Source: an uncultured Erysipelotrichaceae bacterium (GTDB lineage Bacteria; Bacillota_I; Bacilli_A; RF39; UBA660). Taken from it: a stretch of DNA of 6,222 bases. The stretch's first letter is position 1, and each line of letters begins with the position of its first letter. This document shows positions 1 to 6,027 of the stretch, piece after piece. The notes below the pieces were generated by a model. It was not told the DNA's origin and ran no database searches. It was given only the letters and a program-made list of their open reading frames with translations. The translations under genes were made by a program, and so were the position numbers. Location: the NCBI GenBank assembly GCA_902772675.1, contig CACYBN010000040.1, positions 1 to 6,222 on the forward strand, given 5' to 3'.

Positions 1-324
1 ATTGGTATTTTCTTAGGACTTGCTTTAGCTAGTGGTGATGATGATAATGGAATCTTCTATTTATTATTCTTAGCTGGTTTTGTATTTTTTGGTGTAATGA
101 AATCTAGATATCGTAATCAAGGAGCTAGACATACGTATGAAAAAGAAACTAAGAATGAAATTACTAATATAAAAAGAGAAGATACATTTATTGAACATAG
201 AAAGAAATTAAGAAATGCTACAATTGAAGGATGTAATAATAGAAGTATTGAAGGAGAAAGTGTAAAGGTAAGTAAAATACCTTTTGTACAAGATATTACT
301 GATAGTTTAAATAAAAAGCAATAA
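1..324 (+). CDS. C-terminal part of a small membrane protein, 5' end outside window
   Basis: The reading frame is open from base 1 and ends at TAA 322-324, so 107 residues of a longer protein are visible. It begins inside a hydrophobic stretch (IGIFLGLALA), passes a short acidic turn (SGDDDNG), and enters a second hydrophobic segment (IFYLLFLAGFVFFGV) ending at about residue 32. A basic stop-transfer sequence (MKSRYRNQ) follows, then about 65 charged, Lys/Glu/Arg-rich residues. By the positive-inside rule this is a two-helix hairpin with a cytoplasmic tail. The ATG at 97 lies after the second helix and is probably an internal Met, not the start. The next gene begins about 20 bases downstream, so the two are probably cotranscribed. 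I recognise no family and assign no function. The frame is well supported by the membrane-helix pattern. Confidence 0.7.
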   Translation: MGIFLGLALASGDDDNGIFYLLFLAGFVFFGVMKSRYRNQGARHTYEKETKNEITNIKREDTFIEHRKKLRNATIEGCNNRSIEGESVKVSKIPFVQDITDSLNKKQ

Positions 325-330
325 AAAGTT

Positions 331-340
331 AGGTAGTGAG
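331..340 (+). promoter_or_regulatory. Ribosome binding region that decides the start of the large gene
   Basis: Two starts are possible in the same frame: GTG at 336 and ATG at 345. AGG at 331-333 lies only 2 bases before the GTG, too close for normal use, but 11 bases before the ATG. The GTGAG at 336-340 lies 4 bases before the ATG and can pair with the GGTGA-complementary part of the 16S tail. The layout resembles that of the next gene (AGG 3823-3825, then ATG 3833). ATG 345 is therefore preferred; choosing GTG would add only three residues. Confidence 0.5.
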
Positions 341-344
341 TTAT

Positions 345-3300
345 ATGGAACACAATTGGTTTACATGGCTTTTATATGGTAAACGAAAGTTAAAACGTTT
401 AATTAGAAAAGGACCATTAGATGAATTAATACAATTTATGAAAGATAATGATAATGATAAGAATTATTTCGTTTATGATTCTATGGATAGAGTTTTAAAT
501 AAATTTAATATCTCTAGATATGACTTTAATAGATTCTTAAATAAAGATGGTACTTTTAATGGTAATAAAGCAGTACTTGTGTCTCCAAGAATTCAAGATT
601 TTTTAAAACAACAAGGAATTCACTGGGAAGCTTCTTTCAGTGAAGAAGAATTAGCTCAAGCTAGTAATTTTAGAAAATTTACTTCTACATGGAAAGCTAA
701 AGATATAGCCAAAATTGGATGTATTTTAACTGAGAAGTTAGGTAATGATAATATGACTTTTTCTGATATATTTGATGGAGTAGAAGTTAAATCTAATTTT
801 ATGGATACTTTTTTAGCTAAATGTTATTCATATTTTACAAATTATGGATTATCATATGCGTATTTCACTAAATGGTGGTTTGATAAAAAATTTGTAAAAA
901 AATTTTATGGCGATAAGATGGGAGAACTATTGTCTAAAATAGATGCATTAAAAAAGAATTCTAATATGGATGAATATCATAATGTTGTAACTAGTTTAAT
1001 ATTACAAGGAAAATTGACTAAAGATAATATTGATGAAATATTAGAAATAGATGGATTTTATATATATCCGAAAGATAAATTTTATGAGTTGATAGATCCT
1101 TTTGCAGTTATTAATAGGGATATACTTTTAGATGAAAATGGAGAAGTTTTATCAATAGTAGCTAAAAACATGACACCTTTAGAGTTAACTTTATTTAAGA
1201 TGAATTTATATTCGTATTCATTATTTAATATTAATGATTTAAATGATAGTAGAATGAATATAGACTTTAATAAATTATTTAGATTAAGCAAAGATGGAAA
1301 AATTATGCTTAATGAAATTTATTTTAAAGATTATAAAGATAAAGTAAATTTAGTACATTTATTTAGATTCTTAGCAGCTGCATCATTCCAAGAAACAACA
1401 AGAATCTTAACTGATGCATCTATCAATGGTAAGACTGATACATTAGAAGAATATGATTTTGAAAAAATAGGTATTTCTGAACCTATATTTAGAATGTTAT
1501 TAGAAATATGTCGTCAAAGAGGATCTGGTGCAGAAATAATTATAGAAAAAATTATGTCTGATGAAAAGCTTCTTAAATTAGAAGGAGAAGAAGCTAATAA
1601 TTTATATAATGTTTTTAATTCACTTTTAAATCATATGATAAAATCTAATTCTAAAGAATTAAATAGATTCTTTTGTGATATATTAACGCAAATTCTAAAA
1701 AATCCTGGTAATTATGAAGAAAAGATTTCTAAAATAGAAGATGTATTTATACATAATGATTTACCAGAGATAGCAAAAAGATTTTTAATATATAAGATAA
1801 TGTATCCAGAATTTGATTTTGAAGGATATTATATTAGCCCAACTCTTGCTAATAGTAATAATTTCCAAAGAGATATGATTATTTTTGGAGATTTAATTAG
1901 AATAGCAGCTGAATCTAATAACTTATCTTTAAGAGAATATATGAATAATATTGAAAGAGGTAATGCCTTATATTTATTAATTCAATCTGGAGAAGTAGAT
2001 ATAGATAGTTTAGATGATAAGAATAGAAAATTAATGAATGAGTTCTTAAAACATTTAGAAGCTGTTTATAATCAAACAATGGCAGGAAAAAAAGAACCAG
2101 TAAAATTATCTGGAGATATGAAGGAAGACTTAAATATGATGTATCAATTATTTGGTACAACTTCTAGTTATGATTTACCAGATAGAATAGTTAGAATGTT
2201 TGGTTATTATGCAAATATTAATAGTTTTAAACAATTAAGAGATATGATGGATGAAGCAGTTAAAAGAGCTGACCAAAGAGGTAGAGAATTAGCAAGAAAA
2301 GAATTAATTCTTGAAGAAGGAGATTTCTTAAAAGGAATTGGAGATGCTAAATATCTATATGATATTCTACAAAACGGTTCAGTAGCAAAAGAGTTTTTAG
2401 GAGCAGGTTCTCCTGGAAGCGATACAACTCCATTAGATACGGATGTTTCTAGAATAGGTAAAGGAAGAAAAGTTAAAACTTTAATTGATGAATCATATTC
2501 TGGTTCATATGGTCCTGTTTGGTTTATTGTAAAAAATGATGGTAGATTTACTATGACAAGGGAAGAAATAAATGAAAAGTCTACTGCCAAATGTCGTGGT
2601 AAAGAAGTATTTAAAACCGATGATGAATGGGGAATAAGAACTGGCTTTGGTTCTACTGATATTGATTATATTATAATAGATCCAGTAGTAACTAAGGATG
2701 ATGAGGACTGTTTATCAGATGAAGATTTAGCAGCTAAAAGAAGATTAGTTACTGATACTAAATTTGCTATTGTACTTAATGGATTCTATATTCCAGTATT
2801 TGATAAAAATACAGGTAAATTATTGTTTACTCCTGAAGAATATGATTTTTTAAGAAGTAAAATGGCAGGTTTATCTAGATATGGAATGGGAGATTTTGAA
2901 TTTTCTCCTAACTTAGATAATGTACCTGATTATGATAATAATGCTTTAATTGCGGATTCTGTATCAAAAAGATTTCATATTAATCATTTTGTAGAAGAAA
3001 CTATGGCAGGTATTGGATTAAGATTTAGTCCAACTCAATCAGAAAATCTAGAATTAGGTGGAGTAGACTTAATAGATACTGGATCTACTGGGAGAGGAAC
3101 TAATACTGAAGCGTCTAGTGATTTTGATTTTATCATGAGAATAGATGTATCTGAAGATCCTGAAAGAATAGGTAGAGCTATTTGTGATGGTTTAGGATTA
3201 GATTATGATGCGGAAATGGAAAATAATCATATTCTAGGAAGTGAGAATCTTAGATTAAAAGGTGTTTCAATTCCAGGATTAGATACACCAGTAGATATAG

Positions 3301-3824
3301 ATATATCTATTGTAAAAAAAGATGAAATAGATTTCTATAGTACTGATGAATGTCTAAAAGATAGATTAGAAAATATTAGAAGACAAGATCCAGATAAATA
3401 TCAAAGAGTTCTTGATAATATAATTTATGCTAAAAAAATTATGAAAGAAAATGGATGTTATAAACCATCTCATTCACCTGATAGTCAAGGCGGTTTAGGT
3501 GGAGTAGGTATAGAAAACTGGGTATTACAAAACGGGGGAAGTTTTACAGATGCCTGTAGATCTTTTGTAGAAGCAGCTACTAGTATAGATGGAAGAGTAT
3601 TATCTTTTGAACAATTCAAAGAAAGATATAAAGTCTTTGATTTTGGTAGAAATTTCTATGGAAAAGGATATGATGAATTTATCTCAGGTAATATGACTGA
3701 AGAAGGATATAGAACTATGGTTAAAGCTTGTAAAAAACATTTATCTTTGCAAGATACTACGATAAAGACTAGATCTACTAGTTTCACTGATTCTTATGAA
3801 GAAGAAAAAAGTACTAGAAAGTAG
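345..3824 (+). CDS. Very large protein with C-terminal class I CCA-adding/OAS-like nucleotidyltransferase
   Basis: The product has 1159 residues from ATG 345, or 1162 from GTG 336. Residues 1 to about 650 are charged and look mostly alpha-helical, with no signal peptide, membrane segment or family I recognise. Residues about 660-850 form a separate mixed alpha/beta segment of unknown identity. From about 866 comes a polymerase-beta-type nucleotidyltransferase. Motif GSTGRGTNTEASSDFDF begins at G913 and gives the first two metal-binding Asp residues, D926 and D928; the third is probably D984 in TPVDIDISIV. Residues 1025-1075 match the helical domain of archaeal CCA-adding enzymes and OAS proteins: a YAKKIMKENGCY helix, then GGLGGVGIENWVLQNGGSF at 1049-1067, comparable to the archaeal GGFSGYL-type motif ending in GSF. 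All catalytic positions are present, so it should transfer nucleotides. The substrate could be an RNA 3' end, tRNA, a protein, or a cyclic oligonucleotide. Bacterial CCA enzymes are normally class II, and class I enzymes run about 400-450 residues, so the long N-terminal part is unusual. A histidine phosphatase follows after 8 bases. Confidence 0.85.
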   Translation: MEHNWFTWLLYGKRKLKRLIRKGPLDELIQFMKDNDNDKNYFVYDSMDRVLNKFNISRYDFNRFLNKDGTFNGNKAVLVSPRIQDFLKQQGIHWEASFSEEELAQASNFRKFTSTWKAKDIAKIGCILTEKLGNDNMTFSDIFDGVEVKSNFMDTFLAKCYSYFTNYGLSYAYFTKWWFDKKFVKKFYGDKMGELLSKIDALKKNSNMDEYHNVVTSLILQGKLTKDNIDEILEIDGFYIYPKDKFYELIDPFAVINRDILLDENGEVLSIVAKNMTPLELTLFKMNLYSYSLFNINDLNDSRMNIDFNKLFRLSKDGKIMLNEIYFKDYKDKVNLVHLFRFLAAASFQETTRILTDASINGKTDTLEEYDFEKIGISEPIFRMLLEICRQRGSGAEIIIEKIMSDEKLLKLEGEEANNLYNVFNSLLNHMIKSNSKELNRFFCDILTQILKNPGNYEEKISKIEDVFIHNDLPEIAKRFLIYKIMYPEFDFEGYYISPTLANSNNFQRDMIIFGDLIRIAAESNNLSLREYMNNIERGNALYLLIQSGEVDIDSLDDKNRKLMNEFLKHLEAVYNQTMAGKKEPVKLSGDMKEDLNMMYQLFGTTSSYDLPDRIVRMFGYYANINSFKQLRDMMDEAVKRADQRGRELARKELILEEGDFLKGIGDAKYLYDILQNGSVAKEFLGAGSPGSDTTPLDTDVSRIGKGRKVKTLIDESYSGSYGPVWFIVKNDGRFTMTREEINEKSTAKCRGKEVFKTDDEWGIRTGFGSTDIDYIIIDPVVTKDDEDCLSDEDLAAKRRLVTDTKFAIVLNGFYIPVFDKNTGKLLFTPEEYDFLRSKMAGLSRYGMGDFEFSPNLDNVPDYDNNALIADSVSKRFHINHFVEETMAGIGLRFSPTQSENLELGGVDLIDTGSTGRGTNTEASSDFDFIMRIDVSEDPERIGRAICDGLGLDYDAEMENNHILGSENLRLKGVSIPGLDTPVDIDISIVKKDEIDFYSTDECLKDRLENIRRQDPDKYQRVLDNIIYAKKIMKENGCYKPSHSPDSQGGLGGVGIENWVLQNGGSFTDACRSFVEAATSIDGRVLSFEQFKERYKVFDFGRNFYGKGYDEFISGNMTEEGYRTMVKACKKHLSLQDTTIKTRSTSFTDSYEEEKSTRK

Positions 3825-3832
3825 GTAATTAT

Positions 3833-4474
3833 ATGACTACTGTATATTTAATAAGACATTCAGAAAGATTTTCTAATAGTAATATAATTTCATGGAATAC
3901 TACTCAAAGTCCATTGCTTCAAAGTGAGAAATCTATTTTATCAGTAGAAGGTGAGAATAGAGCTAGAAAATTATCTGAATTAGATGAATTAAAAGATTTG
4001 GATTATGTTTATGCTTCTAATTGTGTTAGAACATTAGAAACTGCTAAATATATTTTAGATAAACAAAATTTAAAAATAACTTTAGATGAGAGATTAGATG
4101 AAAGAAGATTTGGAAAAGATAACTCTTTAGAAATACCTAATTGGTATACTAAACAATTTTTAGAAGAAGACTATAAAACTGAAGGTGGAGAAAGTCAAAG
4201 AGAAGTAAGAGAAAGAATGGATGAAGTTATTTCTGAAATAGTAAATAATCATCCTGATAAAAGAATAGCTATATTTACTCATGGATATGCAATATTCTTT
4301 TACTTATTAAAATATTGTGAATTAGTAAGCGTTAATGAAAATAGAGAAGTAGCTTTAAAATATAAAGGAGAAGTATTCTTTGATAAAGCTATATCAGCTC
4401 CAGAGATTTTTAAATTAGTTTTTGATAAAGATAATTTAGATATTGAATTAGTTGAGGGATTATATGAATCTTGA
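3833..4474 (+). CDS. Histidine phosphatase family protein (phosphoglycerate mutase-like)
   Basis: This 213-residue protein has the full branch-1 histidine phosphatase pattern. The N-terminal VYLIRHSE carries R8 and the phospho-accepting H9, although the usual RHGE is RHSE here. ASNCVRTLETA supplies phosphate-pocket R66, LDERRFG at 88-94 places the likely proton-donor Glu at about E90, and AIFTHGYA supplies the second catalytic H150. The length is normal for the family (about 200-230 residues). Such enzymes remove phosphate from sugars, nucleotides or proteins in the cytoplasm; the sequence does not reveal which. AGG at 3823-3825 lies 7 bases before ATG 3833, and the gap from the large nucleotidyltransferase gene is 8 bases, so the two are surely cotranscribed and may act in one pathway. 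The gene ends in tandem TGA codons (4472-4477). Downstream the same frame stays open to 4651 as a zinc-ribbon sequence, described separately. Confidence 0.9.
   Translation: MTTVYLIRHSERFSNSNIISWNTTQSPLLQSEKSILSVEGENRARKLSELDELKDLDYVYASNCVRTLETAKYILDKQNLKITLDERLDERRFGKDNSLEIPNWYTKQFLEEDYKTEGGESQREVRERMDEVISEIVNNHPDKRIAIFTHGYAIFFYLLKYCELVSVNENREVALKYKGEVFFDKAISAPEIFKLVFDKDNLDIELVEGLYES
4454..4458 (+). promoter_or_regulatory. Shine-Dalgarno GAGGG inside the end of the phosphatase gene
   Basis: GAGGG lies 5 bases before ATG 4464, an ideal spacing. It indicates that translation starts again within the last codons of the phosphatase gene, and it is the main support for a separate small gene there. 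It could be coincidental, since these bases also encode Val-Glu-Gly of the phosphatase. Confidence 0.5.
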
Positions 4475-4651
4475 TGATTTTATAGGGTTAATGGTAAAGT
4501 AGATGATAGTTTTGGTTTAATACCAGATTGTCCTGAATGTGGAGATACTTTAGTAAAAACTGATAATAGTAATTATCCATATTACTGTAGTAATTGTAAA
4601 AAGATATTTTCTAAAGATTTAAAAAGATCTAAATATGTTGGTAATTCTTAA
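4464..4651 (+). pseudogene. Small zinc-ribbon protein gene with a one-base frameshift
   Basis: ATG 4464, overlapping the phosphatase end by 11 bases and preceded by GAGGG, opens a frame reading MNLDDF and then stops at TAG 4500-4502. If the frame moves by -1 at the TTTT run (4478-4481), the reading continues as YRVNGKVDDSF and on to TAA 4649-4651, giving a 62-residue protein. The second part carries CPEC (Cys codons 4529 and 4538) and CSNC (Cys codons 4586 and 4595), spaced like a four-cysteine zinc ribbon, and ends in a basic tail. That frame has no ATG, GTG or TTG of its own after 4477. One extra T in the run would restore the whole gene. Explanations are a sequencing or assembly indel, a real mutation, or programmed -1 slippage (TTT re-pairs with TTT). 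Alternatively, the zinc ribbon is in frame with the phosphatase behind its tandem TGA stops and could be reached by readthrough. The zinc-ribbon reading is fairly secure; how it is expressed is not. Confidence 0.6.
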
Positions 4652-4660
4652 AAAAAGAAT

Positions 4661-4681
4661 GGTAACTTACGTAAAGTTATT
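4661..4681 (+). repeat. Small inverted repeat around TTACGTAA
   Basis: TAACTT (4663-4668) and AAGTTA (4674-4679) are inverted around a 5-base loop, with two possible G-U pairs outside. The 8-base palindrome TTACGTAA (4667-4674) sits at the centre. No T-run follows, so it is a poor terminator. It ends 10 bases before the -35 element of the downstream promoter, a position where an operator could lie. In such AT-rich DNA it may also be chance. Confidence 0.3.
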
Positions 4682-4691
4682 AAAACTAATA

Positions 4692-4720
4692 TTGAATTAA
4701 TAATATATTAGTGATATATT
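4692..4720 (+). promoter_or_regulatory. Sigma-70/SigA-type promoter with extended -10
   Basis: The -35 TTGAAT (4692-4697) and -10 TATATT (4715-4720) are separated by exactly 17 bases. TG at 4712-4713 adds an extended -10 (TGaTATATT). Transcription would begin near 4726-4728, about 20 bases before the small ORF at 4747. It is the only convincing promoter I see between the upstream operon and the PRPP synthetase-like gene. AT-rich DNA gives chance -10 matches, but the combination of all three elements is strong. Confidence 0.65.
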
Positions 4721-4746
4721 GTAATTGCGTGGGGGAGTGATTAATT

Positions 4747-4818
4747 ATGGATAGATTGTTTATAGTTAATTTTTCATCATGTAGAATATTAGTAAAAAAA
4801 GGTTATGTTTTCGCATAA
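4747..4818 (+). CDS. Possible 23-residue leader peptide upstream of the PRPP synthetase-like gene
   Basis: ATG 4747 to TAA 4816-4818 encodes 23 residues beginning MDRLFIVNFSSC and ending KKGYVFA. A G-rich ribosome binding site, GGGGGAG (4731-4737), lies 9 bases upstream, and the predicted transcript would start just before it. The ORF runs into the terminator hairpin: its last codons and stop lie within the loop and the 3' arm. A ribosome finishing this ORF would therefore cover the hairpin. No run of one regulatory codon is visible, so sensing by stalling at a single amino acid is not apparent. It may be a true leader peptide or only an ORF that happens to fit. The strong SD is the main argument for translation. 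Confidence 0.45.
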   Translation: MDRLFIVNFSSCRILVKKGYVFA

Positions 4819-4825
4819 CCTTTTT
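4794..4825 (+). terminator. Rho-independent terminator/attenuator before the PRPP synthetase-like gene
   Basis: GGTTATG (4801-4807) pairs perfectly with CATAACC (4814-4820) around the loop TTTTCG, and TTTTT (4821-4825) follows. The A-run 4794-4800 can pair with the T-run and extend the stem. It lies downstream of the promoter at 4692-4720 and ends 26 bases before ATG 4852, leaving no room for another promoter. Expression of the next gene therefore appears to need readthrough, either from this promoter or from the upstream operon. Confidence 0.8.
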
Positions 4826-4851
4826 AGTGGTTAAAAAAGGAGGGTATTATT

Positions 4852-6027
4852 ATGGGAAAAGAACAAGTTAGTGTTTGCAATTTGAGATTGATGGTATTTA
4901 AAAGTGCAGAAGAATTAGGTAGAAAAGTAGATGAACATTTACTAGAAAGATATAAATTAGATAAATCTAAATATACTTTTATAGTACCAATTAAAGAAGT
5001 AGTATTTGAAGATGGTCATTTAAAAACAGAAATACAAGAAACAGTTAGGGGAAAAGATTTATATTTATTAACGGATATTGGTAATTATTCAATTCCTTAT
5101 AATTTTCATGGACTTACTAATCATATGAGTCCAAATGATTACATAATCCAATTAAAAGATGGAATAGGAGCTTGTAATAGACATGCTAAATATTTAAATA
5201 TAGTAATGCCTTTATTATTTGCAGGAAGACAACATCGAAGAAATACAAGAGAAAATCTATTATGTGGTGCTACTTTACATGAACTTGATCAAATGAAGGG
5301 TATGAGAAGTTTTATTACTTTTGATGCTCATGATCAAAGTGTAGAGCATGCAGTACAAAATATGGAATTTGAAAATATTTATCCTACTAATACAATTCTA
5401 GATAGTTTAATAAGTGATATGCCAATAGAGCAATTAGAAAATGTTGTATTTGTAGCTCCAGATAATGGAGCAACAGGAAGAAGAAATGTCTATCTTAGTT
5501 CTTTTAATTCTCCTCATATACATAGAGAAGCAGGTAGTTTTATAAAAGAAAGAGATTTCAATCATTTAGTAGATGGTAAATATCCTGTAATAGCTCATGA
5601 TTACTGTGGTAATAATGAATTAGATGGTTATACTGCTATTATATCTGATGATATGATATCATCAGGTGGATCTATGTTCGATACTTTAGATGAATTAGCT
5701 AAATTAGGTGTAACTAATAGTTATGTAGTAGTAACATATGCTTTATTTACTAGAGGAATAGAAGATTTTGAAAAATACTATAGAGAAGGCAAACTATCTG
5801 GATTATATACTACTAATTTATCTTATATACCAGAAAAATATAAAGAAAGTGAATGGTTGCATGTATGTGATTGTTCTAGAGAATTATCTGAAATAATTTA
5901 TAATATACATAATGATATATCTATATCAGCTATTTTAGGAGATAAGTCTAAACCAATTCAAATGATTGAAAAAAAATTTAAAGTAAAAAAAATAGGAACA
6001 ATAGAGGGAAACAATGATAATAGTTAG
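4852..6027 (+). CDS. Divergent ribose-phosphate pyrophosphokinase (PRPP synthetase, prs-like) family protein
   Basis: The 391-residue product spans the whole two-lobed PRPP synthetase fold, which makes PRPP from ribose 5-phosphate and ATP for nucleotide synthesis and salvage. Matches in order are: VRGKDLYLL at 65-73; FAGRQHRRNTRE at 123-134 (family YARQDRK...RE); FITFDAHDQS at 154-163 (family DLHA, with D158 and H160); VVFVAPDNGATGRR at 198-211; FIKERD at 230-235, keeping the catalytic Lys and Arg of the family KRR loop (K232, R234); the ribose-phosphate loop ISDDMISSGGS at 264-274; YALFT at 296-300; and a C-terminal end SISAIL like the usual SVSSLF. It is about 75 residues longer than typical bacterial Prs (about 315), with extra sequence at the N-terminus and near 75-110. 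The loop differs from canonical DDMIDTGGT: Asp-Thr has become Ser-Ser and the final Thr is Ser. AAGGAGGG (4837-4844) lies 7 bases before ATG, a very strong site. Family assignment is firm; full PRPP synthetase activity is likely but not certain. Confidence 0.88.
   Translation: MGKEQVSVCNLRLMVFKSAEELGRKVDEHLLERYKLDKSKYTFIVPIKEVVFEDGHLKTEIQETVRGKDLYLLTDIGNYSIPYNFHGLTNHMSPNDYIIQLKDGIGACNRHAKYLNIVMPLLFAGRQHRRNTRENLLCGATLHELDQMKGMRSFITFDAHDQSVEHAVQNMEFENIYPTNTILDSLISDMPIEQLENVVFVAPDNGATGRRNVYLSSFNSPHIHREAGSFIKERDFNHLVDGKYPVIAHDYCGNNELDGYTAIISDDMISSGGSMFDTLDELAKLGVTNSYVVVTYALFTRGIEDFEKYYREGKLSGLYTTNLSYIPEKYKESEWLHVCDCSRELSEIIYNIHNDISISAILGDKSKPIQMIEKKFKVKKIGTIEGNNDNS

Noticed and set aside
97..324. 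ATG 97 as the true start of a 75-residue protein
   Set aside because: The frame is open from base 1 and encodes membrane helices right up to this Met. No SD precedes it, only T-rich helix codons.
117..353. Open frame on the minus strand opposite the membrane-protein tail (78 codons)
   Set aside because: It lies over a well-supported + strand gene. Its hydrophobic translation is what the complement of Lys/Glu/Asn-rich AT codons yields. The other minus-strand frames within 1082-2590 are shadows of the large gene for the same reason.
345..3824. Standard CBASS CD-NTase (cyclic oligonucleotide synthase) assignment for the large protein
   Set aside because: CBASS enzymes are about 300-400 residues. 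The helical motif here is closer to class I CCA-adding enzymes, and no recognisable Cap genes are present. Kept only as an alternative.
4472..4477. TGA read as Trp (genetic code 4), fusing the phosphatase to the zinc ribbon
   Set aside because: All Trp codons in the long genes are TGG, and no internal TGA occurs in roughly 1760 codons. Code 4 genomes use TGA heavily, so TGA is a stop here. Rare readthrough remains possible and is mentioned in the findings.
4644..4660. ATTCTT/AAGAAT hairpin at the end of the zinc-ribbon gene as a terminator of the first operon
   Set aside because: It has only six A/T-rich pairs with one G-C, and no T-run follows, so it is too weak to call.
4727..4825. A PRPP-sensing (ykkC-type) or purine riboswitch in the leader
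   Set aside because: The leader is only about 100 bases, largely occupied by a small ORF, and I see no recognisable conserved riboswitch core or multi-stem aptamer. A covariance search with riboswitch models would settle it.
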